Source: Halobacteriales archaeon YIM A00013 (GTDB lineage: Archaea > Halobacteriota > Halobacteria > Halobacteriales > Haloarculaceae). Taken from it: a DNA stretch of 64,000 nucleotides. The notes under the pieces were generated by a model. That model worked only from the letters and a program-made list of their open reading frames with translations. It did no database searches and was not told the DNA's origin. The position numbers and the translations under genes are program-made. The stretch covers positions 1,426,001 to 1,490,000 of the forward strand of contig JAKCFM010000001.1 in NCBI GenBank assembly GCA_025041195.1, written 5' to 3'. Positions within the stretch are counted from its first letter, which is position 1. Every line of letters begins with the position of its first letter. Of this stretch, positions 1-8,720 are shown in pieces.

Positions 1-622
1 ATTGAGGCCGTTCGAGATCGATACAACGCTCTGACGGGTGCGGTTTCACCGCCACCAGAGGCAGTTCCCTCGGCATCTGGTGCGATCATCGACTGGTCGG
101 ATGGAGAGCTCACGTACTTCATTCTTGGCGACTGTTCGGTGATCCTTCAGACGAATACCAGTGTGATTCCAGTGATTGGTGGGGGACCTCGAACGCTTGA
201 CGAACGAGTGCTCGATAGAATGATAGCGCTACGAGAAGCAAACCCGGAGCTTTCGCAGGAAGCACTATGGGACCAAGTAACGCCACTGCTCAGAGAACAC
301 CGAACGCGAAAAAATACTCCGGACGGATACTGGGTGTTCAGCCTCAACCCCGAAGCTGTCAATTACGCTATGGAAGGGGGGGGGAATTCCACTGTCCGAG
401 ACGGAGTATGTGGTCGGCTTCACGGACGGTGTAGAGCCGCTACAGGAACCGTTTGATCTCTTTTCGGACTGGAGCACATTCGCATCGTACGTTCATCGAA
501 ACGGTATCGACCGAACGATCAGATTGCTACGAACGTTCGAAGGAACTGACGAGGACTGTCGGGAGTATCCCCGGTTGAAAGCGTCTGACGATGTCGGCAT
601 CGTCACCGTAGAGCCGGAGTGA
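1..622 (+). pseudogene. PP2C-type phosphatase-like protein, 5' end outside the window, frameshifted
   Basis: The reading frame is open from base 1 and encodes the middle of a protein related to the intact phosphatase at 4187-5077. Shared landmarks are YFILGDCSVI (bases about 115-144), a PDGYWVFSLNPEAV block (about 319-357), and after the shift VVGFTDGVEPL and a C-terminal KASDDVGIVTVE. In PP2C enzymes the GD, TDG and D-D/N motifs lie in the catalytic core and the last two carry metal-binding Asp residues. Frame 1 runs through a nine-G run at 376-384 and stops at 456. The homologous C-terminus continues in frame 2 from the run to the TGA at 620-622. One G fewer would restore a single frame. 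It may be a true pseudogene, a slippage-switched gene or a sequencing error. The N-terminal part lies upstream of the window. Confidence 0.75.
376..384 (+). repeat. Nine-G homopolymer at the frameshift point
   Basis: Nine consecutive G residues sit inside the phosphatase-like gene exactly where homology to the paralogue moves from frame 1 to frame 2. Runs of this length are prone to slippage in replication and to sequencing error. Confidence 0.9.
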
Positions 623-626
623 TTCA

Positions 627-1733
627 ATGGGAGCACATTCAATTGATGAAACGATGTTCGAATCGATCGCAACCGGCGAGGATCCCGAGGCGATCGTTTC
701 GTTTCTCGAATCGCTCCCACCCGAGCGAGAGCATGGATGGGAACTACACCTCACGAAGTTGATCGAAACCGCCCCGGACTGTCGGAGAACACTCCGGAGC
801 ATCCTCAATGACGAAGCGAGTCCGGAATCCGTCCGATTCGGGGCATTTTTTGCCTGTTGTATTTATCATCGTCGACAGGGCAACGTGACGCAGTTTGGGA
901 TGTTACTCCGGGAGTACGCTGAGTTCGACGATCATCCACTGTTCCCACACCTTCAGGGACTCCATCAGAGTCAGCTCTCATCGCCTGGAAGCGGTCACCG
1001 GGCGATCGAATTCGCCAGGGAAGCCGCCCAGAGAGTTGGCGCACATCCCGGGGTACGTCACAGTTTGGCCATCGCAATCGTCGAGCATCTCGAACAGGAA
1101 CCGTCCGAGTCTGCCCAGGAACTGCTCGAAGAAGCCCACGAAAACGTCACCACGGCAATCGAACGAATTGAGTATCCACGATATTTCGATACGTTGGGGC
1201 GCATTCTGACCCATCAGGGAAAATACGACGACGCAAGAGCGAACATACACAAGGCGATTGATCTAGAGGACGAGGCGAAAGAGGATTACGCAATCCGGAT
1301 CGGAATGTATCGCTCACACGAATTCAGGGTCATTCTCGAAGAGCATGCTGCTGATATTTCGAACGAACAACAGACAATTCGTACGCAACAGCGCGAGCTG
1401 GGTGAGAAGGTATCCGGAGCGGTTGCGCAACTGGAGCACGCCAGCGAACAGTCAGAAGAACGCATGCGAGAAATCCAGACCCAGACGTTGCAGTTCATGG
1501 CGTTTTTCGCGACGATGCTGGCGGTCATCGTCAGCTCGATAACCGTCACGACTCGCTTTCCGGTTCCCGACGCAGCAGCGTTGATTCTGGTGTTGACTGG
1601 CGGATTGCTCGCTGCGTTCGGCGGATTCACAATTGTTCTTCCGATCGATCGCGTTCGAACGAAAGCGGCTGCGTTGTTCGGGATGGGAACCCTGATTGCG
1701 GGTGCTGGAATTGGCGTTATCCTCTCCCTGTGA
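627..1733 (+). CDS. Helical-repeat/coiled-coil protein with three C-terminal membrane segments (copy 1)
   Basis: A 368-residue protein starting 4 bases after the phosphatase-like gene, so probably translationally coupled to it. Residues 1-180 look helical without clear repeat boundaries. Residues about 183-214 (HQGKYDDARANIHKAIDLE) read as one TPR-like helix pair. Residues about 230-286 are rich in E, Q and R with heptad-like spacing and probably form a coiled coil. Three hydrophobic segments follow at about 287-311, 316-339 and 347-368. There is no signal peptide, so the repeat domain is probably cytoplasmic. It is a clear paralogue of 3139-4206, most alike at the VRFGAFF block, LED..KEDYA and the first two membrane segments. 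I cannot name a family function; the fixed pairing with a PP2C-like gene suggests a membrane-anchored signalling partner. Confidence 0.8.
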   Translation: MGAHSIDETMFESIATGEDPEAIVSFLESLPPEREHGWELHLTKLIETAPDCRRTLRSILNDEASPESVRFGAFFACCIYHRRQGNVTQFGMLLREYAEFDDHPLFPHLQGLHQSQLSSPGSGHRAIEFAREAAQRVGAHPGVRHSLAIAIVEHLEQEPSESAQELLEEAHENVTTAIERIEYPRYFDTLGRILTHQGKYDDARANIHKAIDLEDEAKEDYAIRIGMYRSHEFRVILEEHAADISNEQQTIRTQQRELGEKVSGAVAQLEHASEQSEERMREIQTQTLQFMAFFATMLAVIVSSITVTTRFPVPDAAALILVLTGGLLAAFGGFTIVLPIDRVRTKAAALFGMGTLIAGAGIGVILSL

Positions 1734-1805
1734 GCAGTTCGTGGATTTCGGTTGTGACAGCATTGGTGTCTCGTCGCAACGTTCAAATCGATACCCAGTA
1801 GACCC

Positions 1806-3056
1806 ATGGATGTGAATCGGAACGATCGGGCGATCACGGGGTTAGTCATGCTGGGCCATTCGCTGGTGCATACCTACGAGTTCGTGTTGCCGGTGTTCAT
1901 TCCGATCTGGCTCGTACAGTTCTCCACGACGGAGTTCGTCGTCGGTTCGATTGTGGGCGTTGGCATGGCGTTGTTCGGACTCGGCGCGCCGCTGGCCGGC
2001 ATTCTGACCGATCGTCGTGGCTCAAAGCCGTTGATCGTCATTTCGATGCTCGGGATGGGGCTCTCGTTCGTGTTGCTCGCGGTTGCCGGACAGTTCGAGG
2101 GCTCAGGTGGTGAATCCACCCCAGCGCTGGTGCTCATCACGCTTGCGCTGGTGCTCTGGGGCTGTGCGGCAAGTCTCTATCATCCGGCCGGCCTCTCGTT
2201 GATCACCCGCGGCGTCGAAGCCCGCGGGAGCGCGTTTGCCTATCACGGCACCGCCGGCAATATCGGCACCGCCGTTGGACCATTTCTCGCCACAGTGTTG
2301 CTGTTCGTGTTGAACGATCAGTGGTCACTCGTTGCGTTCATTCTCGCCGTTCCGGCACTGATTGGTGTCGCGCTTGCAGTCCGAATCGACGTGAACGAGA
2401 CCGCTGCCGTCACTGCGGTGACCGATGGGGGCACAACCGGTATCAATTCACTTGCGGAGTTCAACGCCGAATCACGACGACTGCTCACTGGTGGCTTTCT
2501 GGTCGTGTTCGCTCTGGTGATGTGTTCTGGGCTCTACTATCGCGGGATGTTGACGTTCATGCCAGAAGTGCTCGGGGGGCTCAGCGCCATCAAACCGATC
2601 GAACTGTTCGGACGGACGTTCGAGCCAGCAAATTATCTCTACACAGGATTGCTGGCTGCCGGCGTTGGCGGCCAGTACGTTGGTGGGAAACTCACTGATC
2701 GTATATCGCTAGAGCGGGGCCTCGCCGGTACGTTTGCCGTGCTCGCTGGACTCGCACTCGTGTTTGAGCCGGTCGTCGCAATCGGAATGAGCGCTATCAT
2801 TCCGCTGTTGGTCGCAATCGGCTTCGTGCTGTTTTTCGTCCAGCCATTCTACCAGGCGACGGTCGCAGAGTACACGCCAGCTGACACACGTGGACTGTCG
2901 TACGGATTTACGTATCTGGGTGTCTTCGGCGTCGGCGCACTCGGAACGCCGCTTGCAGGCATTGCGCTCACCTACTTCCCGGAGTGGGCGCTGTTCGTCG
3001 TGCTTGCTGTGATCGCCTGTGGTGCGTTCGGGTTAGCAGTCTACCTTGCTAATTGA
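1806..3056 (+). CDS. Major facilitator superfamily transporter
   Basis: A 416-residue membrane protein with about 12 hydrophobic segments in two halves separated by a hydrophilic loop near residues 195-225. The loop between segments 2 and 3 has the MFS signature form GILTDRRGSKP. It belongs to the MFS secondary transporters of the cytoplasmic membrane. Substrate is not readable from sequence; the set of short loops and the YHPAG/YHGTAGN pattern resembles drug or sugar efflux-type families. ATG start at 1806 is 73 bases after copy 1 of the phosphatase/TPR module. It lies between the two inverted copies of that module, but its composition matches the bulk chromosome. Confidence 0.88.
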   Translation: MDVNRNDRAITGLVMLGHSLVHTYEFVLPVFIPIWLVQFSTTEFVVGSIVGVGMALFGLGAPLAGILTDRRGSKPLIVISMLGMGLSFVLLAVAGQFEGSGGESTPALVLITLALVLWGCAASLYHPAGLSLITRGVEARGSAFAYHGTAGNIGTAVGPFLATVLLFVLNDQWSLVAFILAVPALIGVALAVRIDVNETAAVTAVTDGGTTGINSLAEFNAESRRLLTGGFLVVFALVMCSGLYYRGMLTFMPEVLGGLSAIKPIELFGRTFEPANYLYTGLLAAGVGGQYVGGKLTDRISLERGLAGTFAVLAGLALVFEPVVAIGMSAIIPLLVAIGFVLFFVQPFYQATVAEYTPADTRGLSYGFTYLGVFGVGALGTPLAGIALTYFPEWALFVVLAVIACGAFGLAVYLAN

Positions 3057-3138
3057 TCAACGTAAGTCCATACAGATTTCTAACAAAAACAATATGGAAT
3101 GACAGATCAAGAGATTGCCTAAAGAGAAAATAATTTCC

Positions 3139-4206
3139 TTACCAGACAACAAGATAGATACCGCCAGTAACACCGATTACACCAAGGACAATAACACTAA
3201 CAACTCGTGTGATATCAAGATTCCCGGGGAGTAACAGACTCATACTTGCAAATCCACAGATCAATCCACCCATCAAGACGAGGATCAGCCCGACGGCAGC
3301 AGTCGGTTGTAATGAAACTGCTATTTGGGTCGATGTAAAGACTACAGCTAGAATTGCAGCGAAAAATCCCAGGAGTTGAACAAATCTCGACTGGATATTA
3401 TTTATTCGTTCTTGTACTTCTCCGGTTGCACGGTCTAATTCATACTTCTGTTGTTCAACTTCAATTCGCATCCGATGGAAATATCTATCAGCGATCCTCT
3501 CGGCGTAGTCTTCTTTTTTCGAATCCTCAAGATGTATTGATCGGTCCACTTCGTCAAGAGCCTCCTCAAACCGGCCATTGATTGCTAGTGCTCTGGCCTT
3601 GATTAGATATGGCTTTCCGTACTCAGGTTTCTCCGTTATTGCTGCTTCTATAGATTCTATGGCCTCTTGAGCGAGGGTTTCATGCTTGGTGCTTCGAACG
3701 AGTCCTTTCTCAATTCCATACACAATATTATGGGCTAATCCAACAGCCATTGGCCAATTTTCAGGATGATTTTTGACTATAGGACGGCATTTATCGATTG
3801 CTTCTGGATATTCCTTTCGTTTTCGATGCAATACTGATTCTAGATATTTATACATATCCCTATCCTGATATTCATCATTTCCAATATCCACCCATTTTGC
3901 AAAATCCCTAATATTATTCTTTCTTCTGGATTTCATTGCTAAAAAGTAGAATGCCGCAAAGCGAATGCGATCAATAGACGCCTCATACTCAGTGGTGGGC
4001 GTGCCATCCTCAAAGAGTTGTTTTACTGTCTTATTTCTTAATTCTATTTTATTAATATTAAAAAGGATCTTTATTTGTGGGTAGAATTTCGGATGCGTCT
4101 CCTCTGGAAGCCCGCTGAAAAATTCCGCTACAGTACTACGGGAAAAGTCCTCTTGTAATCGACGTTCCCACTCAACAAGTTCAGAGTTAGTCCATGGATT
4201 GGGCAT
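3139..4206 (-). CDS. Helical-repeat/coiled-coil protein with three C-terminal membrane segments (copy 2)
   Basis: A 355-residue protein from the ATG at 4206 (an in-frame ATG at 4239 would add 11 residues). Residues about 195-227 (ARALAINGRFEEALDEVD) are a good TPR unit. Residues about 228-273 are charged and helical, probably coiled coil, and membrane segments follow at about 274-300, 301-327 and 333-355. The paralogue at 627-1733 shares the domain order and several short blocks (RFAAF, LED..KEDYA, ILVL.GGL). Its start overlaps the end of the phosphatase gene by 20 bases, so the two are probably co-translated. It is strongly AT-rich, unlike copy 1. Function unknown; likely partner of the phosphatase at the membrane. 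Confidence 0.85.
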   Translation of the reverse strand: MPNPWTNSELVEWERRLQEDFSRSTVAEFFSGLPEETHPKFYPQIKILFNINKIELRNKTVKQLFEDGTPTTEYEASIDRIRFAAFYFLAMKSRRKNNIRDFAKWVDIGNDEYQDRDMYKYLESVLHRKRKEYPEAIDKCRPIVKNHPENWPMAVGLAHNIVYGIEKGLVRSTKHETLAQEAIESIEAAITEKPEYGKPYLIKARALAINGRFEEALDEVDRSIHLEDSKKEDYAERIADRYFHRMRIEVEQQKYELDRATGEVQERINNIQSRFVQLLGFFAAILAVVFTSTQIAVSLQPTAAVGLILVLMGGLICGFASMSLLLPGNLDITRVVSVIVLGVIGVTGGIYLVVW

Positions 4207-5077
4207 CTGAAAGCTGTAATGAAAGCATCGTTGCGTCATCGGAGGGCTTTGTCCGAGGATACTGTTGCAGCATGGAATCTGATTCTTCGATTTCTCGTAT
4301 CTCTTCGAGCACTGTTTTGTGACTATTTGACTTGATTCTGTTTAAAGCTTCCTCCCAAGAGACATAGATTTTATATGTATCTACCAAGCAGGAGAACCCA
4401 TCAGTCATCAAATGAAGCTTTACGCCTTCGCTAATATCGAATTTTCCTGTAAATGCCATATCTACAGCAGATGGATCAAGCCCAAACATCCAGTAGCTTT
4501 CAGGAGAATTCATATTATTTTTATTTCTCAAGAAAATGTCCTCCACCTGTTTTCGGGCTTCCCAGACATCTTCAGCACCGTCAGCAAACGCTCGTTGCAT
4601 TGCTTCTATCTGTTCTTGTTCTTTTGGAGCAACCCGCTTATCAGTCACAGGAACAACGGTGAAATTCTTCTCGATGAGAAGAGTACAATCGCCAAGGATT
4701 AGATACTCAATTTGATCAGGAACAGTTTCATTATGGACTCTGCGCAAAAGCACCCCAGCCGCCGCCGGCATATCGGAATTCCCAGTGGGCTCTTCGTTAG
4801 CAACCGTCCGGTACTGATCACGGACCAGTTCTAAACTGTCATGAGTAAAAGATGATAAATTACTATAATTTTCTCGGGATAGTTTACGGAAGGCTTTGTC
4901 CATTTGTTCAACATACCACTTTCCATCCGATTTGGCGGGCGTCTTCGGTTCCTCGCGATGTCCTGTAACACCATCAAGAACCCAAGCATAATTTTTATTC
5001 TCTCCAAATATATCCTCATTTACCGATCCACCGCTTGCAGAAATAGCACCAATTTTTGAGAATCCGGGGCTAGTCAT
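4187..5077 (-). CDS. PP2C-type protein phosphatase-like protein (intact copy)
   Basis: A 296-residue protein from the ATG at 5077; the homology to PP2C begins close to this start, so an upstream ATG at 5140 is less likely. PP2C landmarks are all present in order: NED at residues 20-22, LDGVTG at 34-39, LILGDC in the middle, LMTDGF near 224-228 and SDDAT near 279-283. The Asp residues of these motifs bind the catalytic Mn/Mg ions in known PP2C enzymes, so this copy is probably active. Serine/threonine dephosphorylation is the family reaction; the substrate is unknown. No membrane segment is seen. It is the first gene of a two-gene operon and lies in low-GC DNA. Confidence 0.82.
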   Translation of the reverse strand: MTSPGFSKIGAISASGGSVNEDIFGENKNYAWVLDGVTGHREEPKTPAKSDGKWYVEQMDKAFRKLSRENYSNLSSFTHDSLELVRDQYRTVANEEPTGNSDMPAAAGVLLRRVHNETVPDQIEYLILGDCTLLIEKNFTVVPVTDKRVAPKEQEQIEAMQRAFADGAEDVWEARKQVEDIFLRNKNNMNSPESYWMFGLDPSAVDMAFTGKFDISEGVKLHLMTDGFSCLVDTYKIYVSWEEALNRIKSNSHKTVLEEIREIEESDSMLQQYPRTKPSDDATMLSLQLSDAQSMD

Positions 5078-5160
5078 GTCGGACACCTTGTGCCGACTGC
5101 TATTAAAACACGCACCTGTCACGGGATAAGAGTGCAACAAAGAGGGCTGTACGAATTACA

Positions 5161-5586
5161 CTAGTAATCTAGCCATGTTATGAGCACCCGCCACGGAACG
5201 AGCAACACCAGCCCAACAGCGAGCGAAACGAGCGCGAACGTTACTGCAAAATCACCATGGAACAGATCCGTTGCTCGGAGTGCCTGGCCGATGACTACAG
5301 CAATGAGCCACGTTCCGGCGGCATAAACTGTGGCCGTCTTCGGGGTACAACGCGCCGACCGGCTGTACGTGCCAAGAATGAGACTGCCAACGATCCAGCC
5401 GAGCAAAAACGGGGTCGCCGTGCCGACAAGCCGCATCGGATTGGCGAGCAGATACTCCAGACCCCAGTGACGGAGTTCGCCGACGAGCACGAACAGGCCG
5501 ATCAGGAGCAAGTCGCCGAGGGCAACCAGCAGGGTTTCCGGCGAGCGGTCAATGCGAGCACTTGATCGATCTGCGGTTCCAGCCAT
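5161..5586 (-). CDS. DUF3054 family membrane protein
   Basis: A 141-residue protein with four hydrophobic segments, at about residues 22-40, 54-75, 88-108 and 115-136. The pattern of a short polar N-terminus, LALGD-type first helix, ANPMRLVGTATPFLLGW in the middle and a WRVLITW end matches the DUF3054 family as I know it from haloarchaea and actinobacteria. Function of the family is unknown. It is divergent from the HAD hydrolase at 5638 and converges on nothing; it closes the right edge of the low-GC island but its own base composition is chromosomal. Confidence 0.75.
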   Translation of the reverse strand: MAGTADRSSARIDRSPETLLVALGDLLLIGLFVLVGELRHWGLEYLLANPMRLVGTATPFLLGWIVGSLILGTYSRSARCTPKTATVYAAGTWLIAVVIGQALRATDLFHGDFAVTFALVSLAVGLVLLVPWRVLITWLDY

Positions 5587-5637
5587 GCGTGATCGTACCC
5601 CCCAGCAGGTCTTTATTTGATTGATCTCCGGAGTGCG

Positions 5638-6384
5638 ATGTGTTCACGTAGCACGACCAGCAAGATTACTTCGGAACCGCCACAACACTCGTCTGTGACC
5701 CAGGAGATCACCACCGTTCTCTTCGATCTCGACGACACGCTGTGTGAATACCGACAGACCGTGGCGGACGTCCTCGAAATCGCTCACGAAGACGTTGGCA
5801 TCGAACCGCTGTTCGAACCCGCAGAGTACGTGGCCCGGTACGACGAATTCGCCGAAAACGCAGATTCGAGCGAACAGCTGCGCCAAGAATGTTTCAGCAC
5901 TCTCGCCGCCGAACACGACCGCGATCCAGCGCTGGGTCGAGCAGTGGCTGCAGCCTACTCCAGAGAACGCGATCAAACGGACGTGCGACCATTTCCTGGC
6001 GCGATCGAGACGCTCGAAACGCTCTCTGACAGCCACAGCCTCGGGCTGATCACCAACGGCGTGCCGGATGCTCAGCGACCGAAGCTCGACACCCTCGATA
6101 TCAACGCATATTTTGATATCGTGCTCTTTGCCGGGAGCGAACTCCCCGCAAAACCGGCGCGTGCAGCGTTTGACCACGCACTCGACCATCTCGGCGCGAC
6201 ACCTTCGAAGTCGGTCCACGTCGGCAACTCGCTGAAATCCGACGTTGTCGGCGCGCAGCGAGCAGGAATCGATGCCATCTGGTTCGCTCCCCGCCAGCAC
6301 GCTGGAAGCAACCCCGATCCACGGCCAGCGTACACCGTCGAATCCATTCCGGAAGTGCTCGACGTGGTCGAATCCCCGTCCTGA
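5638..6384 (+). CDS. HAD superfamily hydrolase
   Basis: A 248-residue protein from the ATG at 5638; a TTG at 5617 would add seven residues. HAD motif I is FDLDDTL near residues 30-36, motif II is ITNG, motif III the Lys of KPARAAF, and motif IV is HVGNSLKSDVVGA. A helical cap is inserted after motif I, as in subfamily IA enzymes such as phosphoglycolate phosphatase and 2-haloacid dehalogenase. It should be a cytoplasmic phosphatase acting on a small phosphorylated metabolite. Substrate unknown. Confidence 0.85.
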   Translation: MCSRSTTSKITSEPPQHSSVTQEITTVLFDLDDTLCEYRQTVADVLEIAHEDVGIEPLFEPAEYVARYDEFAENADSSEQLRQECFSTLAAEHDRDPALGRAVAAAYSRERDQTDVRPFPGAIETLETLSDSHSLGLITNGVPDAQRPKLDTLDINAYFDIVLFAGSELPAKPARAAFDHALDHLGATPSKSVHVGNSLKSDVVGAQRAGIDAIWFAPRQHAGSNPDPRPAYTVESIPEVLDVVESPS

Positions 6385-6470
6385 ATCCCGAAACCACCAC
6401 CAAACTCGTTACATTCGACCGCACGCCACGGAGAGCGAACCGTTTTTTTGGTTCGCACCAACGTCCTCGC

Positions 6471-7742
6471 ATGAACGTTCAGCCCATCGCGGAGCTATCG
6501 CCAACTGAGCGCACCGCGTTGTTCAACCGCTCATCCGGCGTTGAAGACGCGATCCAGCCCGCCGAAGAGATAATCGAACGGGTGCGCACCGAGGGCGACG
6601 CCGCGCTACGTGCATACGCACGCGAATTCGACGACTGCGACGTTGGGAATCTCGATATCACCGACCAGACCGAAGCCGCAACCGAACGACTCGATCCTGA
6701 GCTTCTCGCTGCGATCGAAACGGCCGCCGACAACATCCGCGCGTTCCACGAAAAACAGCTGCCACAGGACTGGCGCGAGACGATCGAGGGCCGTGAGCTC
6801 GGGCGCCGATTCCGTCCGATCGAACGCGTGGGCGTCTACACACCCGGCGGAACGGCGTCATACCCATCGAGCGCGTTGATGGGGATCATTCCCGCCGTCG
6901 TGGCCGGCGTCGAACACGTGGGAGTCGTCACGCCACCCGCAGACCAACTCGACGACGCGACGCTCGCCGCGATTCAGATCGCCGGGGGCGACGCCGTCTA
7001 TCAGGTTGGCGGCGCTCAGGCGATTGCAGCACTGGCGTATGGTACCGAAACCGTCTCTCGTGTGGAGAAAATCGTCGGCCCTGGAAACCGGTTTGTTACG
7101 GCCGCAAAGCAACTGGTCCAGGGCGACGTTGAAATCGACTTTCTCGCCGGTCCGAGTGAGCTCGTTGTCGTCGCCGATGAAACTGCCAACGCCGCGTTCG
7201 TGGCTACAGACCTGCTTGCACAGGCCGAACACGATCCGAATGCGTCTGTCGTTGCGGTCACCCACCACGAACCCACCGCCGAACGGATTGCCGAGGAGAC
7301 CGACCAGCAGCTCGAAACGATCGATCGTAGCGATATTGCCCAGGAAGCGCTCGACAACGACGCCAGTGGCGTCTTTCTCGCACGATCACGATCCGAAGCC
7401 GTGCTGTTTGCCGAATCGTACGCCCCCGAACATCTCTCCATTCAGTCAGCCGACGACGAAGCGATTCTCGACCGGATCGATTCCGCCGGAAGTGTCTTTC
7501 TCGGACCGTACACCCCCGTAGCTGCCGGAGATTATGCAACCGGGACGAATCACGTCCTTCCGACGGGAGGTGGCGCGCGAACGACTGGCGGACTCGCCGT
7601 CGAAACGTTCCTCCGCTCAACAACCGTCCAACGGCTGAACAAAACTGCACTCGAAGACCTCCGCGAGACGATCACCGCAATCGCAACCACCGAAGGCCTT
7701 GACGCACACGCTCGCAGTGTCGATCGCCGATTTCAGTCCTGA
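6471..7742 (+). CDS. hisD: Histidinol dehydrogenase
   Basis: A 423-residue protein, the normal length for HisD, which oxidises L-histidinol to L-histidine with two NAD in the last steps of histidine synthesis. Recognisable stretches are VGVYTPGGTASYPSS, the nucleotide-binding GGAQAIAALAYGT, KIVGPGNRFV, DFLAGPSEL and the catalytic YAPEHLS. The GTNHVLPTGG motif near the end is also typical. The start at 6471 follows a T-rich stretch. Other his genes are not adjacent, which is usual for haloarchaea. Confidence 0.97.
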   Translation: MNVQPIAELSPTERTALFNRSSGVEDAIQPAEEIIERVRTEGDAALRAYAREFDDCDVGNLDITDQTEAATERLDPELLAAIETAADNIRAFHEKQLPQDWRETIEGRELGRRFRPIERVGVYTPGGTASYPSSALMGIIPAVVAGVEHVGVVTPPADQLDDATLAAIQIAGGDAVYQVGGAQAIAALAYGTETVSRVEKIVGPGNRFVTAAKQLVQGDVEIDFLAGPSELVVVADETANAAFVATDLLAQAEHDPNASVVAVTHHEPTAERIAEETDQQLETIDRSDIAQEALDNDASGVFLARSRSEAVLFAESYAPEHLSIQSADDEAILDRIDSAGSVFLGPYTPVAAGDYATGTNHVLPTGGGARTTGGLAVETFLRSTTVQRLNKTALEDLRETITAIATTEGLDAHARSVDRRFQS

Positions 7743-7745
7743 TTC

Positions 7746-8426
7746 TCAGTAGATCAGCTCGTCGCTGTTTTCGACCATGTACAGCGTTCGAGCGCCAATG
7801 TTCACTGCGTGATCGCCAACCCGCTCAAGATCTCGAATCGTGAGTAGCAACCGTGAAACCGCACCCATCAACGCCTCGATGTCGTCTTCTTTGTTGGCCT
7901 CATCGACCTCTGTCTCAATCAGATCGCGCATCACTGTCGTACTAGCCTTCTGACACAGCGAATCGAGCTCGTCATCCCGTGAATCGATCTCGAAACAGGC
8001 CTCTGCATCGCGGTCTGCATACGCCAGCATCGCGTTGTCGATCATTTCAAGGGTTAGATCGCCTATTGCCTGAATATCGACCTCCGGAAACATATCGGCC
8101 TCCGCGCGAAGCGTGTACTCGCCAAGATTCGTCGCCAGATCTGCGATCCGTTCGAGATCAGTGATGATCTTGAACGACGAGGCGATAAACCGGAGGTCAC
8201 CCGCAACTGGCTGTTGTAAGGCGAATAGATCGATACAGGACTGCTCGAGATTGAGATACATCTCGTTGATCTCGTTGTCCCCCTCGATCACATCGCGTGC
8301 GAGTTTCTCGTCTTTCTGTTCCATTGCGTTCAATCCCGAACGCAAACTCTCCGAAACGACCTCGCTCATGTACAACACGTCCGTTTCGAGTTCCTCAAGT
8401 TGCTCCTGATAGCCCTGACGTGCCAT
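7746..8426 (-). CDS. phoU: PhoU-type phosphate signalling regulator
   Basis: A 226-residue protein of two PhoU three-helix bundles. The second and fifth helices carry the family metal-site pattern: LERIADLATN in the first half and LERVGDHAVNI in the second. PhoU binds metal clusters and modulates the Pst phosphate transporter and its regulation. I take the ATG at 8426 because family members start at M-R-x-x-Y-Q-E; an ATG at 8453 would add nine residues. No pst genes are nearby. It is divergent from a second, AbrB-fused PhoU protein, and ends 3 bases from the hisD stop. Confidence 0.9.
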   Translation of the reverse strand: MARQGYQEQLEELETDVLYMSEVVSESLRSGLNAMEQKDEKLARDVIEGDNEINEMYLNLEQSCIDLFALQQPVAGDLRFIASSFKIITDLERIADLATNLGEYTLRAEADMFPEVDIQAIGDLTLEMIDNAMLAYADRDAEACFEIDSRDDELDSLCQKASTTVMRDLIETEVDEANKEDDIEALMGAVSRLLLTIRDLERVGDHAVNIGARTLYMVENSDELIY

Positions 8427-8720
8427 TGGTGTAATCACTACATCAACACTCATATATCCGATGAACGTAAAGATCTCTATAATTCCTCCGTATGAATATT
8501 TAGACCATATAGTTACTATTTACTCATCGTTGGTCAATCCCAGATAGAGGGATTGAAACGGCTGCTACTGGACGGGAAAGCGTACTACAAACCATTCAAT
8601 ATTCCTCCATTGCACCCACGAACCATCGGATCATTCGACGAATTATCGAGCAGTACCCTCTGACCACATCGAGTATATAGCGATGCCACAATTTATTGTT
8701 ATTCGTCCATCAGGGTCTGT
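8427..8720. promoter_or_regulatory. Divergent promoter region between two PhoU-type genes
   Basis: 294 bases without a gene, AT-rich at both ends. AT-rich candidate promoter elements lie near 8500-8520 (for the leftward gene) and at about 8685-8700 (for the rightward gene). The octamer ATTCCTCC occurs twice, at 8482-8489 and 8601-8608, 119 bases apart. I see no convincing palindrome. Confidence 0.5.

Larger units (their letters stand above)
3057..5160. other. Low-GC island carrying the second phosphatase/TPR module
   Basis: Composition changes abruptly just after the MFS stop codon and returns to chromosomal values at the end of the DUF3054 gene. Many 60-base lines here have only about 30-45 percent G+C against well over 50 percent on both sides, and codons such as AAA, AAT, ATA and AGA become common. 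Boundaries coincide with gene ends and no integrase, tRNA or terminal repeat is visible. The composition indicates foreign origin; how it arrived cannot be seen. Confidence 0.75.

Noticed and set aside
5644-6300. Long minus-strand frame opposite the HAD hydrolase
   Set aside because: The plus strand carries all four HAD motifs; the minus frame has no motif and is a codon-bias shadow.
8550-8570. GGGATTGAAAC resembling the end of a CRISPR repeat
   Set aside because: It occurs once; no regularly spaced repeats and no cas genes are present in the window.
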